From positions 124,001 through 188,000 of the forward strand of contig NZ_JHVJ01000005.1 of assembly GCF_000620085.1 (NCBI RefSeq): a DNA stretch of 64,000 bases. The letters run 5' to 3'. The translations under genes were made by a program, and so were the position numbers. The notes under the pieces were generated by a model. It ran no database searches. It saw only the letters and a list, made by a program, of their open reading frames with translations, and had not been told where the DNA came from. The DNA comes from Marinobacterium jannaschii DSM 6295. GTDB lineage: Bacteria > Pseudomonadota > Gammaproteobacteria > Pseudomonadales > Balneatricaceae. This document shows, piece after piece, positions 38,266-47,102 of this stretch. How positions within the stretch are numbered: the first letter of the stretch is position 1; every line of letters starts with the position of its first letter.

Positions 38266-39816
38266 ATGAACTTAGGTAGTCTCGTTGTCCGTGCCGCCCG
38301 CTTCTGGGGTGATCGCATAGCCCTCAAAGATGAACAAAAAACTGTCCGCTATTCTGAGCTGGACGAACGCTCCAACCGCCTGGTTAACGCCCTGCATACA
38401 CTGGGCATCCATCAAGGCGACCGGGTCGCGGTACTGGCGTGGAACCGCACCGAGCTCGTTGAAGCAGAGGTCGCACTGTACAAAGGTGGCTTTGTGCGCG
38501 TACCGGTCAACGCCCGGCTGTCGGCGCAGGAAGCGGTGCATGTTTGTAACGATTCCCAGGCTAACCTGCTGATTGTCGATTCGCAGCATCTGGAAGCCGC
38601 AAAGCTGGCTCTGAACGAATGTCCAACCGTTTCCGGTATTCTGGTAATGGGTGACGGCATCACCGAAGACAGCTACGAAGCCGCGCTGAAAGACGCGTCT
38701 GCGAAATTAGAACTGCCTGATCTGGCTGGCGACGACCTGGCGGTACTGCACTACACCTCCGGTTCATCCGGAGTGCTGAAAGCTGCGATGCAGACCGTGG
38801 GTAACCGCATGGCCATTGTGCGTAAGGTCAACTACCGGGCCGGTCTGCACGTAGATCGTCCGGAGACCATGGTGCACGTGGGCCCGATCACCCACGCCTC
38901 CGGCATGTCGATCCTGCCGTTGCTGGCCCAGGGCTGTAAGCACGTGGTCCTGAGTCGCTTTGACGTGGATACCTACCTGAGCGTGATCGAAGCGGAAAAG
39001 GCGCAGCAGACTTATCTGGTGCCAACCATGATCAACCGTATCCTCTCTTCGCCGAATCGCGATAAGTATGACATCAGCAGTCTGCGCCAGATCCGTTACG
39101 GTGCAGCGCCAATCTCTGCTGCCCGCCTAAAAGAAGCAATCGAGTTCTTCGGCCCGATCCTGAACCAGGGTTACGGTGCCGGTGAAACTAACCACTCCGT
39201 TTGCATGCTGACTGAAGAGGACCACGCCAGCGCGCTTAACGGCTACCCGGAGCGCCTGACTTCCTGTGGTCGCCCGCTGTTTGAGAGCGAAGTAAAAATC
39301 GTCGATGACGCAGGCAACGAGATGCCAGTGGGTGAGCGCGGCGAGATGATCATCCGCGGCAACGACGTGATGGCGGGTTACTGGAACGCGCCGGATCTGA
39401 CCGATGCGGCGCTGAAAAACGGCTACTACCACACCGGCGATATCGCTTACGCCGACGAGCACGGCTACCTGTTCATCGTCGATCGTAAGAAAGACATGAT
39501 CGTCTCTGGCGGATTCAACGTCTATCCGAACGAAGTGGAGAACGCCCTCTATCACCACCCTTCCGTATTCGAGGCTTGCGTGGTTGGCGCGCCTGATCCG
39601 GATATGGGCGAAGTGGTACAAGCTGTGGTGGTGCTGAAAGAAGGTCACGAAGGCAATGCCGATGAGCTAATCGAACACTGCGCCAACGAGCTGGGTAAGT
39701 TCAAGAAACCCCACGCGGTGGATTTCGTGTCTGAACTGCCAAAGAACAACACCGGCAAAATCCAGCGCCGCGACGTACGTGCTGAGTACTGGAAAGGTCA
39801 GGACCGTAAGGTCTGA
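38266..39816 (+). CDS. AMP-forming acyl-CoA synthetase
   Basis: A 516-residue adenylate-forming ligase that would activate a carboxylic acid with ATP and CoA. The phosphate-binding motif reads YTSGSSGVLKAAMQT (about 164-178), off the usual TSGTTGxPKG at two places but with the Lys kept. Later motifs are standard: NQGYGAGE, YYHTGDIAYADEHGYLFIVDRKKDMIVSGGFNVYP (two consecutive core motifs) and the C-terminal PKNNTGKIQRRDVR with the catalytic Lys. Overall it is like medium-chain or aromatic-acid ligases; the substrate is open. First gene of a four-gene operon (ligase, dehydrogenase, CoA-transferase, thiolase). Confidence 0.93.
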   Translation: MNLGSLVVRAARFWGDRIALKDEQKTVRYSELDERSNRLVNALHTLGIHQGDRVAVLAWNRTELVEAEVALYKGGFVRVPVNARLSAQEAVHVCNDSQANLLIVDSQHLEAAKLALNECPTVSGILVMGDGITEDSYEAALKDASAKLELPDLAGDDLAVLHYTSGSSGVLKAAMQTVGNRMAIVRKVNYRAGLHVDRPETMVHVGPITHASGMSILPLLAQGCKHVVLSRFDVDTYLSVIEAEKAQQTYLVPTMINRILSSPNRDKYDISSLRQIRYGAAPISAARLKEAIEFFGPILNQGYGAGETNHSVCMLTEEDHASALNGYPERLTSCGRPLFESEVKIVDDAGNEMPVGERGEMIIRGNDVMAGYWNAPDLTDAALKNGYYHTGDIAYADEHGYLFIVDRKKDMIVSGGFNVYPNEVENALYHHPSVFEACVVGAPDPDMGEVVQAVVVLKEGHEGNADELIEHCANELGKFKKPHAVDFVSELPKNNTGKIQRRDVRAEYWKGQDRKV

Positions 39817-39844
39817 TCCGCAAACGGCCAAGAGGAAACAATCC

Positions 39845-41062
39845 ATGCAACATATGAAAAACGCCGGGATGCCGGAAGCGGACTTCAACGCCCTGCGCGA
39901 AAAGATGAACGCCTTCATTTACGATGAGCTGATACCACTGGAGAAAGAACAAGGCCTGACACCGGAAACCTGCTTCTCCCGTGATCAGCTGCAGGAGATC
40001 TGGCAGCGTTCCTACGAGCTGGGCATCTATGGCTGCAACCTGCCGAAAGAATTTGGCGGCCTGGGCCTGTCGATCAGCCAGCTGTGTATTTTGAAAGCCG
40101 ACGCCACCCGTTCTAACGCCGCCTTATATGGCTGTGTACTGGGTGAGAACGGCGGCCCGATGCGTATCGGCTACATCCTCAATCAGGCGACCGAAGGCCA
40201 GCTAGAGGAGTTCTTTATCCCCACCGCACAGGGTAAGCGTGCCGGTTGTTTCGCCCTTACCGAGCCCCAGGCTGGCTCCGATGCAACCCGCATCGAGACC
40301 CGCGCATTACAGGACGGCGACGACTACATCCTCAACGGTCACAAGCGCTTTATCACGGCTTCGCGTACTTCCGATTATGCCATCGTGATGGCGGTTACCG
40401 ATCCTGACGCAGGTACCGACGGCGTGACCGCCTTCCTGGTCGATGCAGATTCCGACGGCTACGAGATCGCTGGTGAATACCTACCGATGTCCGGCCAGCA
40501 CATCGACAATGATATCTACCTGAAAGATGTGCGCGTTCCGGCGCGCAATATACTCGGCGGCCTGGGAAACGGCTTTAAACTAGGAATGAACCGCATAAAT
40601 ATCAATCGCTTACTGCAATGCCCTACCATGCTAGGTCATGCAGAATTCGTCTACGCGCAGGCAGTCGATTACGCCAACCGCCGTGTGCAATTTGGGCGTC
40701 CGATCGCCAACTTCCAGGCGATCCAGCACATGCTGGCCGATATGAAAACCGCCCTCTTCGCCTGTCGCAGCATGATCGAATCCGCAGCGGCCAAAGCGGA
40801 CCGTGGCGAAGATATCCGCAGCGAAGCCTCCATGTGTAAGGTCTTCGTTGGCGAAAACGCTTTCCAGATCGCCGACAAGGCAATCCAGATCCACGGTTCT
40901 GTGGGCATGACTCAGGGTGAGCCTGTGGAATGGGTATTCCGTCGCCTGCGAATGTTCCGTGTCCTGACCGGTTCCAGCGAAGTTCAGCGCAATACCATCG
41001 CCAAAGGCATCAACAAAGACTGGCAGAAAGCCCAGCAGGCTGCAGAGGAAGCACAATCATGA
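39845..41062 (+). CDS. Acyl-CoA dehydrogenase
   Basis: A 405-residue FAD-dependent dehydrogenase that introduces the 2,3-double bond into an acyl-CoA. Family signatures are present: GCFALTEPQAGSDATRIETRA (about 132-152, split), the LNGHKRFIT strand, GRPIANFQAIQHMLADM, and QIHGSVGMTQGEPVEWVFRR. The start at 39845 follows gaggaaacaatcc; an upstream frame from 39779 overlaps the ligase and is not used. Its stop overlaps the CoA-transferase start by four bases. Confidence 0.95.
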   Translation: MQHMKNAGMPEADFNALREKMNAFIYDELIPLEKEQGLTPETCFSRDQLQEIWQRSYELGIYGCNLPKEFGGLGLSISQLCILKADATRSNAALYGCVLGENGGPMRIGYILNQATEGQLEEFFIPTAQGKRAGCFALTEPQAGSDATRIETRALQDGDDYILNGHKRFITASRTSDYAIVMAVTDPDAGTDGVTAFLVDADSDGYEIAGEYLPMSGQHIDNDIYLKDVRVPARNILGGLGNGFKLGMNRININRLLQCPTMLGHAEFVYAQAVDYANRRVQFGRPIANFQAIQHMLADMKTALFACRSMIESAAAKADRGEDIRSEASMCKVFVGENAFQIADKAIQIHGSVGMTQGEPVEWVFRRLRMFRVLTGSSEVQRNTIAKGINKDWQKAQQAAEEAQS

Positions 41063-42240
41063 CTACCAACAACTGGTCCTTTCTGAAGGACATCCGCATT
41101 ATCGATATGTCCCGCCTGCTGCCCGGCCCGATGACCACTCAGCTGCTGGCAGATCTCGGCGCGGAAGTGATCAAAATCGAAGAACCGAAAGAAGGCGACA
41201 CCGGCCGTGTGTTGGGTAAAGACATGTTTGCGCGTCTTAACCGCAACAAGAAGTCACTGTCGATCAACCTGAAAAGCGACGAAGGCCGCGAGATCTTCCG
41301 CAAGCTGATCGCCGATGCCGACTGCCTGGTGGAGAGCTTCCGTCCGGGTGCGATGGAGCGTCTGGGATTCTCCTACGAGGAAGTCAAAGCGATCAACCCA
41401 TCGCTGGTCTACCTGTCCCTGAGTGGTTACGGCCAGACCGGCCCCTACGCCAGCCGTGCCGGTCACGATATCGACTTCCTCGCTCTGTCCGGCTACTTCG
41501 GTGTGCCCTCCCAGGTCCAGGACAAGATTGCGCGTCCTAAGGTTCGCCTGAGTGACTACGCCGGCGCGATGTACGCGGCGCTGTCCCTCAGCGTAGCCCT
41601 GGCCAGCGCTAAGCAGTCCGGTGTCGGCCAGTACCTGGACGTAGCGATTCTGGATGCGATGACCGCATGGTCTGCGCCATTGCTGCGTGTTGCACACGAT
41701 GTATGCGACAGTGATCCGGACAAAATGCCGTTCGTGATGCCGGATAACGATATCTTCGCCACCAAAGATGGTGAAAATCTGGCAATCGGCCTGTTCGAGA
41801 ACAAATTCTGGAAACAACTGGTCGAGATGCTGTCCGGCGAATTCCCGGCGCTGGCCGATGAGCGCTTTGCCAACACCCGCCGGCGCAACCAGGCGAAGAA
41901 AGAGGTGCATGGCCTGTTGTCTGAAGTGTTCGCGTCCAAAACGCTTGCCGAGTGGACCGAGCTGTTCGAGCCTACCGACCTGCCCTGGGCACCGGTGCTA
42001 CGTGATATGCGTTTCTTCGACGATCCACACATTCAGGCACGTGGCCTGATGCAGACCATGACCGACAAGAACGGCGAAAACGAGACCTTTCAGGTACGTT
42101 ACCCGGTGAAATTCTCCGCCGGTCTCGATGACCTGCGCCTGCCGCCACCGGAGAAAGGCGAGCACACCAGCGAAGTGTTGGCTTCGCTGGGCCTGTCGCA
42201 AGACGAAATAAACGCACTGCGCGAAAGCGGCACCGTATAA
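41059..42240 (+). CDS. CaiB/BaiF (class III) CoA-transferase
   Basis: A 393-residue family III CoA-transferase. MSRLLPGPMTTQLLADLGAEVIKIEEP near the N-terminus and NLKSDEGREIFRKLIADADCLVESFRPGAMERLG are hallmark regions, and GHDIDFLALSG (about 137-147) holds the expected catalytic Asp. Such enzymes move CoA between carboxylates, for example from succinyl-CoA, so it could activate the substrate without ATP as an alternative to the upstream ligase, or act on a different intermediate. Overlaps the dehydrogenase by four bases; thiolase begins ten bases after it. Confidence 0.93.
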   Translation: MTTNNWSFLKDIRIIDMSRLLPGPMTTQLLADLGAEVIKIEEPKEGDTGRVLGKDMFARLNRNKKSLSINLKSDEGREIFRKLIADADCLVESFRPGAMERLGFSYEEVKAINPSLVYLSLSGYGQTGPYASRAGHDIDFLALSGYFGVPSQVQDKIARPKVRLSDYAGAMYAALSLSVALASAKQSGVGQYLDVAILDAMTAWSAPLLRVAHDVCDSDPDKMPFVMPDNDIFATKDGENLAIGLFENKFWKQLVEMLSGEFPALADERFANTRRRNQAKKEVHGLLSEVFASKTLAEWTELFEPTDLPWAPVLRDMRFFDDPHIQARGLMQTMTDKNGENETFQVRYPVKFSAGLDDLRLPPPEKGEHTSEVLASLGLSQDEINALRESGTV

Positions 42241-42250
42241 GGAGCACTCC

Positions 42251-43456
42251 ATGTCTGACGCTTATATTTGTGACGCCATCCGTACACCTTTCGGCCGCTA
42301 CGGCGGCGGACTCTCCTCTGTGCGGGCCGACGACCTCGGTGCCGTGCCGCTGAAGGCACTAATGGAGCGCAACCCGAAGGTGGACTGGGAATCGGTCGAC
42401 GATGTGATCTACGGCAACGCTAACCAGGCCGGTGAAGACAACCGCAACGTGGCGCGTATGTCAGCACTGCTGGCAGGTTTGCCCACGGCAGTAACGGGCA
42501 CTACCATCAACCGGCTCTGCGGTTCCGGTATGGACGCCATCGGCACCGCAGCCCGCGCCATCAAGTCCGGTGAAGCGGATCTGATGATCGCCGGTGGTTG
42601 CGAGTCCATGTCCCGCGCACCGTTCGTGATGGGCAAGGCCGACACGGCTTTCTCCCGTAACGCCCAGATCGAAGACACCACTATCGGCTGGCGTTTCATC
42701 AACAAAAAGATGCAAGCGCAGTATGGTGTCGATTCCATGCCGGAAACAGCCGAGAACGTGGCGGAAGAATTCAACATCTCCCGTGAAGATCAGGACCTGT
42801 TCGCCCTGCGCAGCCAGCAGAAAACCGCAGCGGCGATGGAAGCTGCTCTGTTCAAGCAAGAGATCTGTCCCATCACCATTCCGCAGCGCAAAGGTAACGA
42901 TCTGATTGTGGACACCGACGAACACCCACGTGCCTCCACCACGCTGGACGGGTTGGCGAAACTGAAAGCGCCATTCCGTGAAGGTGGCTCCGTCACCGCC
43001 GGAAATGCGTCCGGCGTCAACGACGGTGCCTGCGCCTTGTTGATCGCTTCCAAAGACGCAGCGATAAAATATGGCCTGACTCCAAAAGCGCGTGTTGTCG
43101 CGATGGCCACAGCGGGAATCGAGCCACGCATTATGGGCTTCGGCCCTGCCCCCGCAGTGCGCAAGGTGCTGGCGAAGTCTGGTTTGTCGTTGGCACAGAT
43201 GGATGTGATCGAACTAAACGAAGCCTTTGCCTCCCAGAGCTTAGCAGTACTGCGTGATCTTGGCCTGCCGGACGATGCACCGCAAGTGAATCCCAACGGC
43301 GGTGCCATCGCTTTGGGCCATCCACTGGGCGCCAGTGGTGCACGGCTGGTGACTACCGCGATGTACCAACTGCACCGCACCGGTGGCCGTTATGCTCTGT
43401 GCACTATGTGCATCGGTGTAGGTCAGGGGATTGCTTTAACTATTGAGCGGGTTTGA
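42251..43456 (+). CDS. Thiolase, 3-oxoadipyl-CoA thiolase (PcaF) type
   Basis: A 401-residue thiolase. The nucleophile is Cys 90 in TTINRLCGSGMDA; the other active-site elements are GGAIALGHPLGASGAR (His) and CTMCIGVGQG (second Cys). The sequence ADDLGAVPLKALM, GNANQAGEDNRNVARMSALLAGLP and GWRFINKKMQAQYGVDSMPETAENVAEEFNI-type stretches closely resemble PcaF/PaaJ proteins rather than FadA, so cleavage of a 3-oxo-dicarboxyl-CoA (3-oxoadipyl-CoA to acetyl-CoA and succinyl-CoA) is the likely activity. Last gene of the operon, before a strong terminator. The symbol is withheld because no other pca or paa genes are nearby. Confidence 0.94.
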   Translation: MSDAYICDAIRTPFGRYGGGLSSVRADDLGAVPLKALMERNPKVDWESVDDVIYGNANQAGEDNRNVARMSALLAGLPTAVTGTTINRLCGSGMDAIGTAARAIKSGEADLMIAGGCESMSRAPFVMGKADTAFSRNAQIEDTTIGWRFINKKMQAQYGVDSMPETAENVAEEFNISREDQDLFALRSQQKTAAAMEAALFKQEICPITIPQRKGNDLIVDTDEHPRASTTLDGLAKLKAPFREGGSVTAGNASGVNDGACALLIASKDAAIKYGLTPKARVVAMATAGIEPRIMGFGPAPAVRKVLAKSGLSLAQMDVIELNEAFASQSLAVLRDLGLPDDAPQVNPNGGAIALGHPLGASGARLVTTAMYQLHRTGGRYALCTMCIGVGQGIALTIERV

Positions 43457-43462
43457 ACCTTC

Positions 43463-43490
43463 AGGGGGCAGAATTCATTCTGCCCCCTTT
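43463..43490 (+). terminator. Rho-independent terminator of the CoA operon
   Basis: GGGGGCAGAAT (43464-43474) pairs perfectly with ATTCTGCCCCC (43477-43487), followed by TTTCT. It starts seven bases after the thiolase stop. Confidence 0.85.
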
Positions 43491-43655
43491 CTATCCTGTT
43501 ACTTTAGTGATTACCCCGGCCATCGCATCTATCGCCCACTTTTCCATCGCTTCCAGAATCGATCAGAAAGCTGGGCCTTTTGGCATTAACCGATGTTCAA
43601 CATGGGGCGGCTCCATATCTTTGGCATAGCGCGCGACTGCACCGCAACTATCAAT

Positions 43656-44591
43656 CTAGAGGCTTTCAACGTAGCGAATCATATGCCGACGTTCGACCTG
43701 AGTGGGCAATCGGCCATAAAGCGCCCCCATGTTCTCCTCCATGTGCGCAATCTGAGAGGTAGCGGGAATCGCACAAGTAACTGCCGGGTGCGAAACGACA
43801 AACTTCAGGAAGAACTGTGCCCAGTTTGCGCAATCTATCTCAGGCGCCCAGGGTGGAAGCGGCTGATTTTGGAAGAGATGAAAGAGTGCTTTGCGCCGGA
43901 ACGGACGATTAGCGATCACCGCGATGCCGCGCTCGGCGGCCATGGGCAGTAAACGCGCCTCCGCCTCGCGATCGAGAATGTTATAGGTCAACTGCACGAA
44001 GTCGAGTGGCTCCTGGCGCATAATCTGCTCAAACTTCGTATGACGCCGGCCATGGGAGGTGGTTATGCCAATATAGCGGATACGCCCTGCCTCCTTCCCC
44101 TTGCGGAGGGTTTTCAGATGATCCTCCCAGCTAAGGATATTGTGCACCTGTATCAGGTCGAAGGTGTTAACGTCCCATAGATCCTGTGATGTCGCTATCT
44201 GCGCAGGGCCTTGGGAGCTGAACCAGGTCCAGACTTTAGTTGCAGTGAAGGGGTCTGCTGTATTGCTAAGCTGCTTCAGGCAGTAACCGATCACCGCCTC
44301 CGACGAACCGTACATTGGCGAGGAATCGATCATCCGCCCGCCTCGGTCAAAAAACGTCTGCAGAATTTTCATGCGATGACCGAGCAACCGACTATCACGC
44401 CCGACATCGAAGGTCTTCCAGGTCCCCATACCGATGACTGGTAAGGTTTCGCCTGTGGCAGGAATCGCTTTAACCAACGGCTGACTGGATATCGCCCGGG
44501 CAGGCAGGGCTCCGAGTGATGCGAGTGCGCTCCCGTAGGCCAGCAACCATAGAACGTCGCGACGGTTCAGCCCCCTAGAGAATGTCCCCAT
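43656..44591 (-). CDS. Aldo/keto reductase with Tat-type signal peptide
   Basis: A 311-residue aldo/keto reductase family protein. It begins with RGLNRRDVLWLLAYGSALAS, a twin-arginine-like signal followed by a hydrophobic stretch and PARA cleavage, so export to the periplasm is likely. The mature domain has IGMGTWKTFDVG, the active-site region FDRGGRMIDSSPMYGSSEAVIG (catalytic Asp and Tyr), the Lys in TATKVW, and QVHN. It lies inside the catabolic island but transcribed opposite to its neighbours. An oxidoreductase needing NADPH outside the cytoplasm is unusual; either the cofactor comes bound or the role differs. Confidence 0.85.
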   Translation of the reverse strand: MGTFSRGLNRRDVLWLLAYGSALASLGALPARAISSQPLVKAIPATGETLPVIGMGTWKTFDVGRDSRLLGHRMKILQTFFDRGGRMIDSSPMYGSSEAVIGYCLKQLSNTADPFTATKVWTWFSSQGPAQIATSQDLWDVNTFDLIQVHNILSWEDHLKTLRKGKEAGRIRYIGITTSHGRRHTKFEQIMRQEPLDFVQLTYNILDREAEARLLPMAAERGIAVIANRPFRRKALFHLFQNQPLPPWAPEIDCANWAQFFLKFVVSHPAVTCAIPATSQIAHMEENMGALYGRLPTQVERRHMIRYVESL

Positions 44592-44907
44592 AACTGCCAG
44601 CCCTCCATCGAATATGCCGGCGGCATTGGTTGATATCCGAACGGCTCTCTACCATAAGCTTAACTTTAGAGCCGTAATACCGTTAGCTACGGCCCCTTCA
44701 GTTCAAAGGTTGCAGCTGCGCCGAGTGCTGAGCTGGACGAACACCAGACCGATAAAACACAGCGGTTTGCTATTATAAATTCTTATACACCCCTATATAT
44801 CTATAGTATTTTTCAGATACCCAAGCCGTTGTTATCGTAGTTTCAGTTATCGCCGATTGCAGTAGATCGCAATCCAGGCGTTTTTCGCTGAATACGAGAC
44901 AAGCCAG
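44592..44907. promoter_or_regulatory. Divergent promoter region with a 20-bp dyad
   Basis: About 310 bases between the aldo/keto reductase (leftward) and lactonase (rightward) genes. Dyad GATTGC-N8-GCAATC at 44855-44874 lies 33 bases before the lactonase start. Two GTTATCG repeats (44831-44837, 44846-44852) lie just ahead of it, 15 bases apart. The A/T-rich stretch at 44773-44815 may hold the promoter. Confidence 0.45.
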
Positions 44908-45792
44908 ATGCTGACAACTCCTCAAGACTCAGCACCGCTGTGTGCGGCTGCCGATCCAGACGTTCGCCCGGCAAGGTTTACGCCTCCTGCCAATGCCTGT
45001 GACTGCCACGCCCATGTGTTTGGGCCCGTCGATCGATACCCCTATGTCGCAGATCGAACTTACACCCCACCTGATGCTTCTTTCGAACAGTATCAGCAGA
45101 TACTTCAGAAGCTCGGTCTTGAACGCGGTGTAATTGTGCAGCCCAGCGTGCTGGGCACCGATAACCGCGCCACCCTGGATGCCGTCGCTGCTGGTGGCGA
45201 ACAGTTCCGTGCCGTCGTGGTGGTAAACGAAGATATCTCCGCGCAAGAGCTGCAAGCAATGTATGACGCTGGTGCACGGGGCGTGCGGATAAACCTGCTG
45301 TTTCGCAGCAACTTTCGGGTGGACGATCTTCGCAGGCTAGCGACGAAGCTGGCCGATGCCAATATGCATCTGCAGCTTCTGGTCGATGTATCCCAGTTTA
45401 GCGAACTCAAAGCCACCCTGGGCGACCTGCCGGTGGAGTTGGTATTCGACCATATGGGCCATATGCCGACGACTCAGAGTCAGGCGCATGCTGGTTTTCA
45501 GGACCTGTTGGCACTGGTGGGCGACGGCAAAGCCTGGGTGAAGCTCTCCGGCAGCTACCGTTTTACCGCTGAAACTAGCGCCCCTTATCAGGACGTCACT
45601 GCGGTAGCACAAGCCCTGATCAGCACTAACCCGGAACGCATGGTCTGGGCCTCCGACTGGCCACATCCGCATATCCCGCTGACGATGCCCAATGATGGCG
45701 ATCTGCTCGATATGCTGGCGCTCTGGGCCCCGGATGACTCCGTTCGCAACCGCATTCTGGTTGATAACCCGTCACAGCTTTACGGCTTTTAA
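44908..45792 (+). CDS. Amidohydrolase-family lactonase (LigI/COG3618-like)
   Basis: A 294-residue TIM-barrel hydrolase of the amidohydrolase superfamily. Metal and catalytic residues seen: CDCHAHVFGP with H-x-H at 34-36, ELVFDHMGHMP, and the final Asp 250 in VWASDWPHPH. The pattern (CDCHAHVFGP, NPERMVWASDWPHP) is that of 2-pyrone-4,6-dicarboxylate lactonase and 4-sulfomuconolactone hydrolase relatives. It probably opens a lactone of a carboxylic acid in the cytoplasm. It is followed 62 bases later by the aconitase X genes and probably co-transcribed with them. Confidence 0.88.
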   Translation: MLTTPQDSAPLCAAADPDVRPARFTPPANACDCHAHVFGPVDRYPYVADRTYTPPDASFEQYQQILQKLGLERGVIVQPSVLGTDNRATLDAVAAGGEQFRAVVVVNEDISAQELQAMYDAGARGVRINLLFRSNFRVDDLRRLATKLADANMHLQLLVDVSQFSELKATLGDLPVELVFDHMGHMPTTQSQAHAGFQDLLALVGDGKAWVKLSGSYRFTAETSAPYQDVTAVAQALISTNPERMVWASDWPHPHIPLTMPNDGDLLDMLALWAPDDSVRNRILVDNPSQLYGF

Positions 45793-45823
45793 GCGCATTT
45801 ATCTACGCGTAACAACAATAAGC

Positions 45824-45839
45824 CCGGGACCGATCCCGG
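45824..45839 (+). other. Hairpin between lactonase and aconitase X genes
   Basis: CCGGGA-ccga-TCCCGG, a perfect six-pair stem just before the Shine-Dalgarno (gagga) of the aconitase X large subunit. No T run follows, so it may be an mRNA-stabilising or processing element rather than a terminator. Confidence 0.4.
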
Positions 45840-45854
45840 CGAGGACAAACACAC

Positions 45855-47102
45855 ATGCAATTAACTGCGCATCAACAAAAGATGCTTGATGGCAACTTCG
45901 GCCCCGCCTATGCCTGGGCAATGAAGTTTCTGGCAGATACCGGTAGCGTGCTGGGTGCCGACCGGCTGATACCTATCCGTTACGCCTTTTTTATGGCCGA
46001 TACCGACGCTATGGGCGAAGCAGGTATCAACTTTATGGAAGAGTTGGCACTGGCTGCGCCGGAGCAACGCATCCCTGCCGCCAATCTCTATCTGGAGAGT
46101 CGCCAGACCGCCGCTGAACTTGCCGATTACGGCCTACCACAGTGGTTTATGGACCTGGACCAGCGCCGCCTGAATGCCATCGCCAAGCTGGGTTGCATTA
46201 TGGAGTACGGTCATATCAACAACCACTCCATCCCCGCGCCCTGCTTTGGTGAATCTATTGCGATGGGCTCGACGCCTACGGCGATCTATGCCAACTCCGC
46301 CCTGGGTGCACGCACTAACTTTGAAGCGGGTCCCGCTGCTTTAGCGTCTGCGCTGGCCGGATACGTACCACGCTGGGGCCTGCATCTGGATGAAAACCGC
46401 GTCCCTAAGCGCGTATTCGAAGTAGAGCGCACACCACAAAGCCTCGCGGAATGGGGTGCCTTAGGCGCGGCTATCGGCCTGCGTCTAAACAACGCCAGCG
46501 AAATTCCGCTGATCAAAGGGCTACGGGAACATCCGGGTGCACTGGCTCTGAATCATATAGGTGCATCCCTGGCCAGTTACGCCGCCGTAGGCCTGTTCCA
46601 CATTGAAGGAGTAACGCCGGAAGCGCACCAGTTCAACGATATCGATCTGCCGGTGGAGAGGCTGACCGCTACCGAACTGGACGCCGTAATAAGCACCGAA
46701 AAGCTCGACGGTCAGGTGCTGGATTTGGTGGTGCTGGGCGCACCGCAGATGGGCTGGAACGAAGTGGTTGAGCTGGCACAACTGCTAGACGGCAATCAGG
46801 TAGCAGACTGCACCACCCTGCTGGCCTTTGTCGACAAGGGCAGCATCGAAACCGCCCGTACACTGGGGCTAGCTGACAAACTGGAAGCCGCCGGCTGCCG
46901 TTTACTGGATGGTATCGATTATTTCCAGTCCGGCTCCGAGCCAATCCGTCAGGCCAATGGTTGGACCACCACCCTAACGGCTTCGCCGAAGCTGGGCAAC
47001 ATCCTCAACGGTGCCGGCTATAAAGCCGCTGCGACAACACTGGAAACTTGTGTGGCCTCCGCTATTGCCGGGCACGTAATTCAAGGGGAGGCAAAGGCAT
47101 GA
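45855..47102 (+). CDS. Aconitase X, catalytic (large) subunit
   Basis: A 415-residue protein of the AcnX (DUF521) catalytic family. Typical features are the N-terminal LTAHQQKMLDG, the segment GCIMEYGHINNHSIPAPCFGES (two possible cluster Cys), GSTPTAIYANSALGARTNFE and the terminal Cys region (ADCTTLLAF, LETCVASA). Known bacterial members dehydrate cis-3-hydroxy-L-proline and an archaeal form dehydrates mevalonate 5-phosphate; members are Fe-S dehydratases. No proline-pathway reductase or mevalonate gene is nearby, and the context is dicarboxylate beta-oxidation, so its substrate may be a hydroxycarboxylic acid of this pathway. Overlaps the small subunit by four bases. Confidence 0.9.
   Translation: MQLTAHQQKMLDGNFGPAYAWAMKFLADTGSVLGADRLIPIRYAFFMADTDAMGEAGINFMEELALAAPEQRIPAANLYLESRQTAAELADYGLPQWFMDLDQRRLNAIAKLGCIMEYGHINNHSIPAPCFGESIAMGSTPTAIYANSALGARTNFEAGPAALASALAGYVPRWGLHLDENRVPKRVFEVERTPQSLAEWGALGAAIGLRLNNASEIPLIKGLREHPGALALNHIGASLASYAAVGLFHIEGVTPEAHQFNDIDLPVERLTATELDAVISTEKLDGQVLDLVVLGAPQMGWNEVVELAQLLDGNQVADCTTLLAFVDKGSIETARTLGLADKLEAAGCRLLDGIDYFQSGSEPIRQANGWTTTLTASPKLGNILNGAGYKAAATTLETCVASAIAGHVIQGEAKA

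Noticed and set aside
44908-45792. Assignment of the lactonase as a 4-sulfomuconolactone hydrolase in a sulfocatechol pathway
   Set aside because: The TauE/SafE and PcaF-like genes are suggestive, but no ring-cleavage dioxygenase, cycloisomerase or maleylacetate reductase is in the window.
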